Shown here piece by piece: positions 22,020-61,481 of a stretch of 64,000 nt of DNA. Within the stretch, counting starts at the first letter, position 1; every line of letters begins with the position of its first letter. A model generated the notes under the pieces. The model worked only from the letters and a program-made list of their open reading frames with translations. It ran no database searches and was not told the DNA's origin. A program made the translations under genes and the position numbers. This DNA comes from Cristatella mucedo (taxonomy: Eukaryota > Bryozoa > Phylactolaemata > Cristatellidae), in NCBI GenBank assembly GCA_009760855.2, contig WPIO01000097.1, positions 310,001-374,000 on the forward strand. Direction: 5' to 3'.

Positions 22020-22515
22020 TGTTCCAGCCTACGCATCTTAGCTGCACGTTAATCAGACTAGGCATCATACCACCGGTTCTTCTGACCTAAGTCTTTTTGC
22101 TGTCCCTCGAATCAACCTGCAATCCATTAGAGACCTTGCCTGTAGTTTGTATGCTTCCAAAACCTGAAACTCACTCCCGACTGACGTCTTGACATGCCCT
22201 GACTTGACGACATTTAAAAAGAAGCACGTGCTCATTCTATGTGGAATTGTCCGTTTGAGTGCTTTTGCATGCTGAAACTATTCCTGCGATGTGCTTATGC
22301 GTGCTGACACTGTTCATGCTGCCACTAACCACATTTGCATGCTGACCCAGTGCATGTAACCCCTAACCATGTTATTCATTTTGTTTGTTTTTCAAGCATG
22401 ATTTTACTTACTATTCTGTTGCGTATCACTTTGCAGCAAATGTAAAGCGCCTAGAAAGAGATTAAGTTCTCTGAGGGCGCTTTATCAAGTGCAATATTAT
22501 TATTATTATTATATC
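22020..22515 (+). mobile_element. L2-A LINE, second copy in tandem
   Basis: This more diverged C-terminal RT fragment begins right after the tail of the previous copy (VPAYAS, LGIIPPVLLT-like). The 3' UTR is partly duplicated (TGCTTTTGCATGCTGA and TGCTTATGCGTGCTGA). The hairpin AAAGCGCC..GGCGCTTT and an ATT tail end it near 22512. Confidence 0.85.
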
Positions 22516-22759
22516 TCATCGATAGGCGTTATGTCGTTCTAGCATATTTAAAGTGCACGAAAGAGATTTAGTTGACTTAGGGCGGTGTAAGAACGTTTTA
22601 CAAAATCAATTACATGAGGCTAACTGATTAATCAGTATACAATAAGTTTTGAGGATCTACTTTATGATTCGCATGGGCCATGTACTTTCCCTAGCGAGAT
22701 TTTTATCCATCTATAGCAGGCAACAGCAAGCCACCATCAACTTATGGTTTTTTGTCTAC
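22516..22759. other. unassigned; possible L2 scrap
   Basis: A degraded AAAGTGCACGAAAGAGATTT..GGGCGGTGTA near 22550-22590 recalls the L2-A hairpin. The rest is unassigned. Confidence 0.35.
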
Positions 22760-24400
22760 ATAATAATAATAATGATAATTCACTTGATAAAGCGCCCTCA
22801 GAGAACTTAATCTCTCTCTCTAGGCGCTTAACATTTGCTGTAAAGTGAAATGCAATTGAAGGGTAAGTAAAATCATGCTTGAAAAATAAACGAAATGAAT
22901 AATATGGTTAGGGGTGACATGCACAGGGTCAGCATGCAAATGTGGTTAGTGGCAGCATGCACAGTGTCAGCACGCATAAGCACATCAAGGACGAATCACA
23001 GGGACCCACTAAATGCTGTCCTAAATAGGTGTGTTTTTAGGTTCCTTTTAAATGTGGTCAGGTCAGGGGATGTTCTGACGCAGGTCCGGAGGGAGTTCCA
23101 GGCTTTGGGAGCATATGAACTAAATGCACGGTCTCCAAAGGATTTAAGGTTTGTATGAGGTATTTCTAGACTGTTGGATTCCGAAAAGCGGGTGGTACGA
23201 TGCTTGGCCTGATGGGGTAGTATATCTGACAGATAGGCTGGAGCCAAAGAATGAAGGGACCAAAAAGTGAGCGACAAAACCTTGAAGTCAATCCGTTGCT
23301 TGACTGGTAGCCAGTGCAGGTCGGCGAGAAGTGGAGTAATGTGGCAACTGCGACGCTCACGGCAGACAAGTCTAGCTGCCGAGTTTTGCACCAGCTGCAA
23401 TCGCCTGATCGCACATGCTGGTAGGCCAGTAAGCAGTGAGTTACAGAAGTCGAGACGGGATGTCACGAATGCATGGACCAACTTGGACGTGGTATTCTTA
23501 TCTAAACAAGCCCGAATTTTAGCAACGTTATGAAGCTGAAAATAGGCGGATTTGACTTTGGAGCTGATATGGTCGTCTAACGAGAGGTCGCTTTGGAATA
23601 TGACACCTAGATTTCGAGCTGATTCAACAGGAGATATGCTGGCAGAGCCAATTTTGAGAGTCAGCCTGTCCAATCTCTGGATCACATTGGGTTTGCCCAT
23701 AGCTAGTAAGTTAGTTTTATCATCGTTAAGTTTTAGAAAATTTGCTACCATCCATGTGCGGATGTCATCAATGCATGCAGCTAGTGAGTTGAGAGAATTT
23801 GAGGTGCTCGAAGGCTGGGAGGGATCAAAGCAAAGGTACAACTGAGTGTCATCCGCATAGAAGTGAAAGCCTAGATTGTGCTTGGCAATCACATCAGCAA
23901 AAGGCAGAGTATAAACCGTGAAAAGAACCGGACCTAGCACGGAGCCCTGATGTGTCCATATTTCAGAGGTACTTCAGATGATCTTCGTCCATTCACGTCA
24001 TTGCTCTGGAGTCTCCCACTGAGATAGGACCTGAACCACTGCAGAGCAGTGCCAGTGATGCCCAGGCGAGATGAGAGGCGCTCTAGAAGAACTTTGTGAT
24101 CGATGGTATCAAAAGCTGCCGAAAGATCAAGTAAAACAAGCAGAGACACTCTACTCATGTCGGCATTCCTAAGTAGGTCGTTGTATACCCGAAGCAATGC
24201 TGACTCTGTGGAGTGATTAGCTCTAAAGCCAGACTGGAACTTACTAGCAAGGTGTGAGGTTTCGATATACGAGTTCAGCTGGTCCGCCACGACCCGTTCC
24301 AGTGTCTTTGATAGGAATGGTAGAAGGGAAACTGGGCGGTAGTTGCTCAAGTTCTCTTGGTCAAGTGTAGCTTTCTTGAGAAGTGGCCTGACTACATACT
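22760..24400 (-). mobile_element. L2-A LINE, longest copy with nearly intact RT
   Basis: The tail and terminal hairpin are at the left (22765-22830), followed by about 170 bp of 3' UTR, a near-complete RT C-terminal half, and the RT fingers. The 5' end is truncated at about 24400. No endonuclease domain is present. Compared with the other copies this one has few stops, so it probably inserted last. Confidence 0.95.
22996..24350 (-). pseudogene. L2-clade reverse transcriptase, one frameshift
   Basis: Two overlapping minus-strand frames make one RT. The first (24350-23934) has NYRPVSLLPFLSKTLERVV, then FQSGFRANHSTESALLRV, then LVLLDLSAAFDTIDHKVL, which holds the first catalytic Asp in motif A. 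The second (23940-22996, 314 codons) has LGPVLFTVYTLPFADVIA, then [17 protein letters not shown] (motif C, YADD), a thumb, and LWNSL/ CVRTSPDLTTFKRNLKTHLF to the stop. The frame breaks at about 23950, where related copies read GAGGTGCCCCATAT and this copy reads GATGTGTCCATAT, consistent with one lost base. The RT would copy its own RNA from a nicked target. The endonuclease and any ORF1 are missing. Confidence 0.93.
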
Positions 24401-24498
24401 TGGCACATATTTGCGCTTTCTTCGTCTTTCGTGCAACTAGGAAATATTTAGCTACAACTCTTCAAGTCAGGAGCCTAGCCCGCTAAGTCAGTAACAAC

Positions 24499-25272
24499 CA
24501 GAGTCCTCAGCTGGGTACCAAATGCCCACACCCATACCCATGAGTGGGCGAGGGTGGTTTCTGTGATCTTATGGGTGGTTGTGGGTGGGTATTGGCTTGC
24601 CTTATAAAAATACTAGTTAAGGGTGCTTTTAGGAGTTTAAACGTCCGAATCTGCCCACAGCTTTTGTCGAGTCAAAAACGGAGTTTTCGCGAAGTTTTCG
24701 GTCGAGCTCTGGTGAGTTCCTCCAGATTCGGGCGTCAGATCGGGATCGAGAAGTGAGGGCTATCATAGTTCAAATTGCAATCGCTAAATACCTCAGAATC
24801 ACGGTAAATATATAAATACGAGCTGATTTAACAGCCTCTTTTTTCTATTTCTTTTTTTTTCTTCTTTTTTCTTTTTTTTCTTTTTTTTGTAAAGCGAAAG
24901 AAGAGCCTTGACGGCTATCACCACCGCTTGCAGCGGCGATAAAGGATCGCCCACCACAGGATTCGAACCCACGACCTCGGGGCCGAGGTCGTGAAAAGCA
25001 ACCACCTTACCTACTGAGCCATTACGGTAAACGACGACGTCACCAAGATCGAGCTGAAGAAGAAGCCGCCGGCGGATGACGAGACGCCTCCGTAAGTGAT
25101 TCCAGACAATGTATCTGGCAAGAACTATGCGGTACGGGTACGGGTTCGGGTGATCCGGCGACCGATTTTCTGGACGATGGGTGGGCGTGAGTGGGCGATG
25201 GGTGGGCGTAGGTGGCGACCTTTAGCAATGGTTGCCCATGGGCACCGGCCCAAAGGGCAACTGAGGGCTCTG
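24499..25272. mobile_element. non-autonomous hAT element with perfect 8-bp TSD
   Basis: The left end CAGAGTCCTCAGCTG and right end CAACTGAGGGCTCTG are inverted repeats (13 of 15 match). They are flanked on both sides by GTAACAAC (24491-24498 and 25273-25280), an exact 8-bp target duplication as made by hAT transposases. Inside the ends are G-rich runs of GGGTGGGCG type (left 24545-24600, right 25175-25215). No transposase frame exists. A SINE-1 is inserted in the middle, so the original element was about 560 bp. Confidence 0.82.
24820..25035 (-). mobile_element. SINE-1 nested in the hAT element
   Basis: The minus strand reads TGGCTCAGTAGGTAAGG (tRNA A-box-like), GACCTCGGCCCCGAGGTC, GTGGGTTCGAATCC (B box), GGGCGATCC, then AGCCGTCAAGGCTCTTC and the tail GAGGCTGTTAAATCAGCT. 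A pyrimidine-rich expansion of about 50 bp (24836-24888) splits the tail from the body. Confidence 0.9.
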
Positions 25273-25280
25273 GTAACAAC

Positions 25281-26560
25281 TAATGAGTGTGTTATATAAC
25301 GCTAATCATCTGTGTCAATTAATGAACAGAACTTTGGCTCTCCTTTCATTTACTTCGTAAGCACCCGTTAAAAAACTTGGACCGGGCTCCCTCCTTGCTT
25401 GGCAACGGAGCCAGAGGCAGGCTAACAGTATTTCCTGGCCGCCGTCTGGCGCCTGCCTAGGTTAGTGAATCCATTATACAAAATGAAGCTCTTAACCCTA
25501 CTCCTTACATCCGCACTTTGAAGACCATAAACCATGCAAGTTCTACCGCTCGCGTGAAGAAAATACTTAAATAACGGTAATGGTTTTCATGCTCCGACTG
25601 GCCAGCCTAAAATTTCCTTGATGGCTCATTGTAACTTGCATTCGTCCAAAAATGTGTCCCTGCTTCTGTGAATCCTTACGGTTGCTAAATTACACACATT
25701 TGATCGACGAGAAGCTTTTTGAAACTTCTAGAAAGTTCTTCAATCAAAAATTTTATGACTTTTAAGACCTTGGTGGAACTTTCTGGTAGCTTCTTCTCCA
25801 TCTTTCCCTACCCTGCCCTGCTCCCTTTTTACAACTTCCTCGAAGTTGCATCAGTTTGTCGGGACAACTAATTGATAGTTGGTTTCACCAGCCCGGAACA
25901 GTTGATATATATTATACAGTCCGCTGGGGGTCACCCATCTGGGCCACGCATGCCTTTTGAATTGGGCCAGATGCACAATGAGACCGTTGTAGGGCAACGC
26001 CAGCCTTGGCTCAATTTTAGGGCGCACAAGAACTGTTCGGCGGGGGAAAAGACCTTTGTCCTTTGGAGCAGTGAGCCGGAGATGAGCACCAGTGTGGCGA
26101 GATAGCAAGAGCTTAAGCTCGAGCCAGGAATCTCTGGGACCAGCTGCTGTGATTCGGCCTTTAGCATTGGTCTGCTATCAGCAGGAGCGGCTTAGTTGGT
26201 TGGGCTTTCAACCTCGGCCATAACTGTCCAAAAAAAATCGCCGGTAACCTTTTCGGCACTCAAGCTGGACGGGGCTGCTCATCCGGTGGTCGAGCGGCTA
26301 TATTAATACCGTACCGTAATGGCTCACGGTGCTGGGCCCAATACCACTAACCTCTTGCCCGATTGTCTCGGCTACTTTCGTTAGACTAGGGCGACGCTCG
26401 CTCAAGGTTCCTTCTTCGTCTACGGCTCCGTTTCGACACCGTTACCAAGTTGCCGGACTCGCTTTGTCTGAAAGCGAGGGAGAAGGAGGGCGGAAGAATT
26501 GAGAATTGGAACTGGAAGGAGAATTTGGCGTACGCCACCGATCACATGGCTGTATAGCGC
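25281..26560. other. unassigned; possible retroelement-like frame on the minus strand
   Basis: On the minus strand 26108-25851 an 85-codon frame and the overlapping 26167-25931 frame read LTAPKDKGLFPRRTVLVRP and NYQLVVPTN. The style recalls the inter-domain parts of LTR-element polyproteins, but I cannot assign a domain. Nothing else is recognised. Confidence 0.3.
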
Positions 26561-26582
26561 CCGCGGCTCGCATCTTGCGTTT

Positions 26583-26607
26583 TGTGTGTGTGTGTGTGTG
26601 TGTGTGC
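26583..26607. repeat. (TG)n microsatellite
   Basis: An uninterrupted TG run of about 25 bp. Confidence 0.9.
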
Positions 26608-26639
26608 ATGCGCTCGCGTAGTCCGGTGTAGTGTAGAGG

Positions 26640-27080
26640 AGGTATTTTTTAGGTGAAACGGCCTCCAGTATTCCTGCCTTTTTCGCAGGTGGAGGTTTTC
26701 CTGCCTTTACGGTGGAAACAGAGCCCTAGTTCGTCAGTCGGGAGTTAAGTTCTGAGGTATTCCTGTCTTTTGCGAAGGTGGAGGCGTAATCCTAGTTCTC
26801 CGGTCGGAATTTAGGTTCGGGTTGTTCGGGCCCCTCCATCCATTTGAGTCGTTCCCCACTATAGAAGTAGCTAGCGTAAGTGCTGAGACGTATTTCCCCT
26901 ATAAGAGTGCTTTTGCTGTTGAGAGGAGTGTGAAGATAAAACTGAGCTAGACGCGCAGCGCCATTGTGCGCTTGCGAATAAAGCTCGGTAAAATCCCTAT
27001 TCGTGCGTCTCTCTTTCCAATTCACGCAACGAGCTCACGACCCCTTAGTAACGGTAAATAGGTCACTGCCGGAAACACTC
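26640..27080 (+). mobile_element. possible solo LTR
   Basis: There are two imperfect direct repeats (about 26668-26755 and 26756-26820) sharing GTATTCCTG.CTTTT and GGTGGAGG plus a GTCGGGAGTTAAGTTC-like end. A TATA-like CTATAAGAGTG follows at about 26899 and an AATAAA at about 26978. This order (enhancer-like repeats, TATA, polyadenylation signal) suits an LTR, but I could not fix TG/CA ends or a target duplication. Confidence 0.3.
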
Positions 27081-27139
27081 ATTTTGTGGCGGCCTGCTTA
27101 TTGCGCGTAGACGCGCACCGAGCCGCATTCGGCAATAAG

Positions 27140-27325
27140 CTCGTGCACGCTGACCCTGTGCATGTCACCCCTAAGCATGTTATTCATGTTGTTTATCGAG
27201 CATGATACCACTCATCATTCGATCGTGTTTCCTTTGCAGCAAATGTAAAGCGCCTAGGAAGAGATTGAGTCCTCTGATGGCACTTTATCAAGTGTATTAT
27301 TATTATTATTATTATTATTAAGCTA
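27140..27325 (+). mobile_element. L2-A 3'-end fragment
   Basis: It begins in the 3' UTR (GCTGACCCTGTGCATGTCAC) and runs through the hairpin (AAAGCGCCTAGGAAGAGA, then CTCTGATGGCACTTT) to an ATT tail of eight units. Confidence 0.93.
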
Positions 27326-27329
27326 CGCC

Positions 27330-28448
27330 GATTGGTAAGCGGCAGGTTAAGCCTCCTCCATCGAGCCCTCGGCGTTACAGTATTGCCTCGTCCATTCGTT
27401 GGGAATTTCACGAGATATCTAGATGGATGCGGACTTCGGCACGCTGCGGTCCACGCCACTCAGCACTCGCAACCTTTACGATGGGATGCCGACGCTCCCG
27501 GACACAGCGGCAGTCACCGAAGGAACTGCCGCGCGGATGAACAACACTGCTCCTTTGCATCCCCATTGTGTCAATTTTGAAATGAACAGGCCACCGAAGC
27601 TCTACTGAGGAGTGAAGTTAGTTGACCCTTGATGCTCGACGTTCGCTCCTGAGTAGTTGAGGGACTACGCCCGAACAGGACGCTAGATTTTCGACAGTGT
27701 AGTCAGATAACTACGGGAGTGAGCTGCGTCAGCTTGGGCCACTGCCGGCTTTGCGTTTCGGTCGTGCGGGGCCGGCTCTCCTCTGCGATTCGCCGGCTGG
27801 GTGTGCCGGCCGAAGAGGAGCTTGGGCGTCTTCGCCTGCTGCTTCTGCTGCTGTAATTAGCGCAGCGCCCGGGCGCTAATGTGTGCCTCACCTGCGGCCA
27901 ATAGTTACGCCATTGACGCAGCGCAGCCTACGCCTCACCTGCGGCTAGTAGTTAAGCCTGCGACGCAGCGCAGCGTCTAGCCACTAATATCCGTTGTATT
28001 CCTGACGTAGCTTCGGTGATTCATCGAGCTCTCATATATGTATGCGTTGAGAGAAATTATCGAGTCTCGTTTACCGCTCACGTCCGCGCTTGCGTCTCCG
28101 TGAGACTTCCCGTAGAACTGCCGCCGCCGGTGCCACAGTTATGCAACAGGCGCGAGCTATTAGCGGCCTGACCTTGGCGCAGGCGTAGCGACTCGCACGC
28201 CGGAGAGAGCGGTAGCTGCTACGTAGAGGGGAGGGAGAGGCTGGGGGCTGTTGAGAAGCGAGCCGTCTCGAGGAGAGAGCCTTCGGTGTCGGTTTTAAAT
28301 AAAGCCGTTTGTTACTGCAGATAGTTCAACGATTTCCTGCCCATTACTTACTAACAGGTTCAGCACCTGGTCGTCCGTAGCTTGGCTCTCGCATGCAGGA
28401 GGCGACTTGTGCGGTTCTCGCGTCTGGCGCGCTGCTGTAGTTTGCGTT
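27330..28448 (+). promoter_or_regulatory. GC- and CpG-rich 5' flank of the LETMD1-like gene, with tandem repeats
   Basis: This block is visibly richer in GC and CpG than its surroundings. At 27856-27990 a unit of about 50 bp repeats two to three times (CGCAGCGC, then CCTCACCTGCGGC, then TAGTTA.GCC). A TTTAAATAAAGCC lies near 28295. The coding frame starts at 28449. The block may be the gene's promoter and 5' leader, or an LTR that became its promoter. No core promoter element can be named with confidence. The reading frame of exon 1 stays open upstream of the first ATG, to at least about 28320. Confidence 0.4.
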
Positions 28449-56910
<28,462 letters not shown>

Positions 56911-57256
56911 TTCTACTGAAGCAAGAAGTGAACAGCTTTCTTGCGCTCAAAGCAATCACAACAGACAACGATCAAGACTGCAACCTGTTGCCTGTGCATT
57001 CTCTTTAGCTGCTATTCTTTCAAAGCATTCATGCATACTGCCTAATAGGTTATGTAGCTGAACGGGGTATATTTTCTAAAATTCTAGTCATCACGATACT
57101 GCCGGGTGGTCAACACGTGGCGCATTGTACTCTTGCCCTTTTGTTGTTAGCTATGTGTGCTTGCCGGTCAGCTAAGCACAACCTAGAAATCCAAAGGTGC
57201 ATTTTTGAAATGTCTGTAATCCTATGAAGGAATTTGCATTGTTGCACCTCTTCTGA

Positions 57257-57262
57257 AATAAA
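57257..57262 (+). terminator. candidate polyadenylation signal of the LETMD1-like gene
   Basis: An AATAAA lies 346 nt after the stop codon, the first such hexamer downstream of it. Cleavage would be expected about 10-30 nt further on. Confidence 0.5.
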
Positions 57263-57769
57263 ACGCTAAAGAGCAGGTAGCTGTTTACGACTATGCTTGT
57301 GACTTTCGCACATTATCTTTCAGAGCTCCTCTTCGCATTAACCCTCACACAGCTGTTGGCTCACGACAGGTTGGTTTTTTTCTTCAATTGTAAGTTTGGG
57401 TCTGTTTTTGAGTGCTAGCATGACCATAATGAGCAGATGGTCACGTTTTATAACCTCCCCTCCCCCATTGATCCTGAAAAATAGGCATTGTCCCCAGCAC
57501 TACATATTTTTGCAACTGGTACAACCTGATTTGTATTGGCTTGACTATTTGGCTTGCATACGCTTCGCTTCGGGGAGCTTGCTTTTCTTGAGATCGTGTT
57601 CTGCGTAGGCTTTCATGAATGGGGAAATAGCTGAAAGCTTTCACTGTTGGTTAAATAGCGGAAGGCGTAATTTGTCTATGCTTGTGAACGCAAGTTGGCT
57701 TTTGCTCTTATTGCCGAAATTAGCTTTACTCGTACCGAACATATCAGACGGTTGATTACTGCAAGAAAA

Positions 57770-57840
57770 TAATAATTGATCGTTTGTATAGCACCCTAAG
57801 ATAACTTAATCTCTATTCGGGTCCTTTCCAACTGAAAGAG
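57770..57840 (-). mobile_element. SINE-2 tail scrap
   Basis: TTTGTATAGCACCCTAAGAT and CTTAATCTCTATTCGGGTC are the complement of the SINE-2/L2-A shared tail. The rest of the element is missing. Confidence 0.6.
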
Positions 57841-58129
57841 AATCAGTACCCGATGGTTCGGGGCATGCACGGTGTAATGCTTACACAAGCTTGCACACAA
57901 GAAGACGCTTGGAGCCGTTGGCTAGTATGATCCCTGGTTAGTAGCATGCACTTAATCACGCATAGATACACACACAGAGGACACGGGAACAAAAATGTTG
58001 GTAATTGAATTATCGAGCTGCACATTAGCCAAGTTATCCCTAACCGTTCATTATTATTCATACCTTTACTTCAAAGTTAGTTCACGGTCTCAATCTGCAT
58101 AATCTCGGGCCATTGCAATTTGCAATTAA

Positions 58130-59285
58130 TCAGTCACCCGTGGAGTCCCTCAAGGGTCTGTACTCGGTCCCTTGCTGTTCTCCATTTATAGACAACCTCT
58201 GGGAAAAGTGATCAAGGCACATGGAATAGGATATCACTTCTATGCTGACGATACTCAGTTGTATTTGTCATTCAAACCGTCGGAATCTGCTGCGGCAACT
58301 GAGAAACTGAATGCTTGCCTTGCCGATATTCGATCCTGGATGTCGGAAAACTTCCTGAAATTAAATGATGATAAAACCGAACTGCTGCACATAGGACACC
58401 CTAAGCGTGTGGCTGGATTAAAGGCTTTGCTGTTCTAATAGGTGATGCTATTGTGCGATCATCACCACGTGCTCGAAATTTAGGTGTCGTATTCGACAGC
58501 TGCCTCAATTTCAAAAGCTTCATTCAGAAGACTGCCTCTACAGCTAGCCATCACATCCGTTCCCTATCCAAGATTAGGAGCTGTCTCCCACAGTGGCTTT
58601 GTAAAAAATTTAACTAGCTCTTTAGTTCTGTCTCGGCTTGATTATTGTAATTCCCTTTTGGCTGGGCTGCCAAAGAAAGCTATTATGCCACTACAGCGGA
58701 CAATGAATATGGCTGCAAGGCTGGTCTTCAAGTCCCAGCGGTTTGAGCACGTGTCACCTCTGCTGAAAGAGCTAGGATGGTTGCCGGTTGAGCAAAGGAT
58801 ACAGAGCAAAGTTCTTACGCTGACCCACAAGGCCCGCCACGGCTTAGCTCCTTCGTACCTAGCTGAACTGCTGCATCAGTTTCAGCCTGTTCGCACCCTC
58901 AGGTCCTGTGTGGACAATAAATTAGCTGTCCCATTCCTCCACTTAAAGACAGTTGGCGACAGAAGCTTTAGCTCTGCAGGTCCTAGACTGTGGAACTCGC
59001 TTCCACAATTCTTACGCATCGACAACTACTCTCCTACTGCCGACTATGGCAAATCCTTTTCTGCGTTCCTGAGCTGCTACTTCTATGCTACTCACTACCT
59101 CAACTGCTCTCCTGACTTTGCCATGCTTCCCACTTTCTCTTTGTTGCATGAGACGAAGTCTGTTGGCAACCGAATGCGTACCGAAAGCCGCTTAGGCTGT
59201 GAGTGCGCTATACAAAACTCTCCTGCGTAACACCTACATGGTCTTTCTGACTTTGTGGAGTTACAGACGGAGATACATTACATTA
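58130..59285 (+). mobile_element. L2-B LINE, best-preserved copy
   Basis: It starts within the RT at [17 protein letters not shown]. Frames at 58172-58438 ([20 protein letters not shown], catalytic YADD intact) and 58484-59230 (248 codons; thumb SLLAGLPKKAIMPLQRTMNM, ELGWLPVEQRIQSKVLTLTH, C-terminus MRTESRLGCECAIQNSPA) are separated by one frameshift near 58440. It ends GACGGAGATACATTACATTA. It is 5'-truncated, with no endonuclease. Confidence 0.94.
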
Positions 59286-59834
59286 CAATAAGTATAAATG
59301 TACGTCGATGCAGATAGATGGTTTAAACCAAAGGGTTGTTAAGCAGCTTCTTAGGTCAAATGCTGTACCAGGACGATCTGTGAATATATAACCGTATTTT
59401 AACACCGGCTTTGGCGAAGCTAGTGTATTGGAGCGTGCAATCAGAGATGCCTAGCGTTACGAACGTCTACCGTGGCTCGGCACCTAAACTCCCGTCCCGC
59501 TCTAATGGCAGCGAAGGTTTGAGTTGCTAAACTTGTCTCGCGACCGAATGCCAGTGAACTAGCGCCTTAAAGCACAACTAACAAGTCGTAGCAGCAGCTC
59601 CGACGCACGCAAGTACAGGGATAATTAGTAGCTCACGATGGCAATCAATATCGCTTAGGTTTAAATAGGAAGATATCCACTTTCTTGACATCTAGCTCTA
59701 TGGAATGATATATTTATAGCACGAGAGGGCAACACCTTGCAAGACATCGGCTGGAGTCCAATGATCGAATTTTGAAGTACTTGTATGAGATGTAAACACA
59801 AGGTTACGACACATTAAGCTCCTAACAATCATAG

Positions 59835-60165
59835 TTGAACTCACTCCCGACTTGCGTCACGACATTCCCTGACCTGACCACATTTAAAAGGAACTTAAAA
59901 CGCACTTATTTATGACAACATTTAGTGGGTCCCTGTGATTCGTCCTTTACGTGCTTATGCGTGCTGACACTGTGCATGCTGCCACTAACCACACTTGCAT
60001 GCTGACCCTGTGCACGTCACCCCTAACCATGTTATTCATGTTGTTTATCAAACATGATAACACTCATCATTCGATCGTGTTTCGTTTGCAGCAATGTAAA
60101 GACCCTAGAAAGAAATTGAGTTCACTGAGAGTGCTTTATCAAGTGTATTATTATTATTATTATAG
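59835..60165 (+). mobile_element. L2-A 3' end
   Basis: It holds the last RT codons (NSLPTCVTTFPDLTTFKR-like), the 3' UTR, the hairpin remnant AAAGACCCTAGAAAGAAAT with GAGTGCTTT, and an ATT tail at 60145-60164. Confidence 0.93.
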
Positions 60166-60866
60166 TTCAGGAGCCGGTTATAAACTGCAAGCAAATGTGT
60201 TAATGTGGCTGATTATTGCGTCAGCATTCTCTTTGTAAGACCATTGCTGGCAATATGAACATCCTGTTAGAGGACCTCATTGCATTTGACAGTTTCTATT
60301 AGAATACCGTTTACTCGTCCAGTTGTTACATTCTCTGCATCAGTTGTAGCAGCTGCATTCCGAAATAGCTATCTCGCTCGTAATACGAATGCGTTTTTCG
60401 GCTCTAAAACTACGGACTTGTGCACTAAGCACGTCGCTCTTGGCTGGTGCTAAATCTCACAGCTGATGACCAAGACCGATTGAACTGGGGCCTTAAGGCA
60501 CGGCTAGTGAGTCATAGGAGGTGCCCCGATGCGAACGAGTATGGCGACGATAGCAGAGCGTGACAGCAATCAAGATCCCTTATACGTTCATTACCACACT
60601 GCGTTCTTTACGTACTTCTCATAGCCGAAGAGGACCGCAGGTTCGCAGTATGAGGGCAAGCAGTTGGCTGATTAAGCATCACTTCCTATCACCTTCGTAA
60701 TATCTAGGCCTTTGATTATTATAGACTCGGGTTCAAATAGCTAAAACTTGGTAACTGTCACTATTCTCTATCAACTGTGACATGCTGGCTAATTTAGGGC
60801 CTCGTCGGCTTCTCAGACGTTCAGCGAAACAGCGCTGCACTTGGATAGAGGAAGGCAAATTCCTTC
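60166..60866. other. unassigned stretch
   Basis: I see no gene or repeat here. Confidence 0.35.
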
Positions 60867-60871
60867 AGCAC

Positions 60872-61054
60872 TGTTACGTTTGTGCGGGCAGTCGCACACG
60901 GATCAAGGCGGATCAGGCGGATGCCGTTTATTAAAAACAAACCTGGGCCGAACGGCCAGCACGCTTGGAAGTAGCTGCCGCAAGTGGATCTGCTGTTTTC
61001 GCCTCAGCGGCTTCCGCCGGAGTAGTCCGCTGTGGCGGTACGGCAGACCCAACA
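60872..61054 (-). repeat. 3' LTR of the short LTR element
   Basis: 183 bp aligning with the right LTR along its length. Shared blocks include TTTGTGCGGGCAGTC, GCCGCAAGTGG, TTTTCGCCTCAGCGGC and CAGACCCAACA. The sequence differs in a few percent or more of positions, so the insertion is not very recent. Confidence 0.92.
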
Positions 61055-61365
61055 GCCTCACTTCCCATGAGAAGCCGACTGAGCATCGGTCGGCTTCTAG
61101 AGGCTACGTGACACCTGCTCGTACGAGGCAAGCCAAACCATGGTCTTCGGCGACCAGCTGGATGAGTAGGCCGCCAGCATTAAGCCACCAGCTGGGGCAT
61201 AGACAGCGCCCTTGTCCCACAACTAGGGATTGGTCGCGTGCCTCCTCCCTTTGCCGAACGGGTTTCGGTAGTCTCTGTCGCCTTGGCGGCTGCTTCTACA
61301 TCGCCAGCTCTTCTTGCCAACCTTGCAGCTCTAGCAGCACTAACCGGCTTCGTAGCGGGGCCGAC

Positions 61366-61460
61366 CGGCGTCGTGGTTGCAGCGCCGACCGGCGTCGTGG
61401 TCGCAGCGCAGACCGGCGTTGTAGTCGCAGCGCCGACCGGCGTAGTTTTTGCCGTGTCGC
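61366..61460. repeat. 24-bp tandem repeat inside the LTR element
   Basis: Four near-identical units of GCGCCGACCGGCGTCGTGGT plus four bases. In the minus-strand frame they encode an eight-residue repeat (AATTTPVG with a C variant). Confidence 0.88.
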
Positions 61461-61481
61461 TGAGCTCGACCGATGCTGCGC

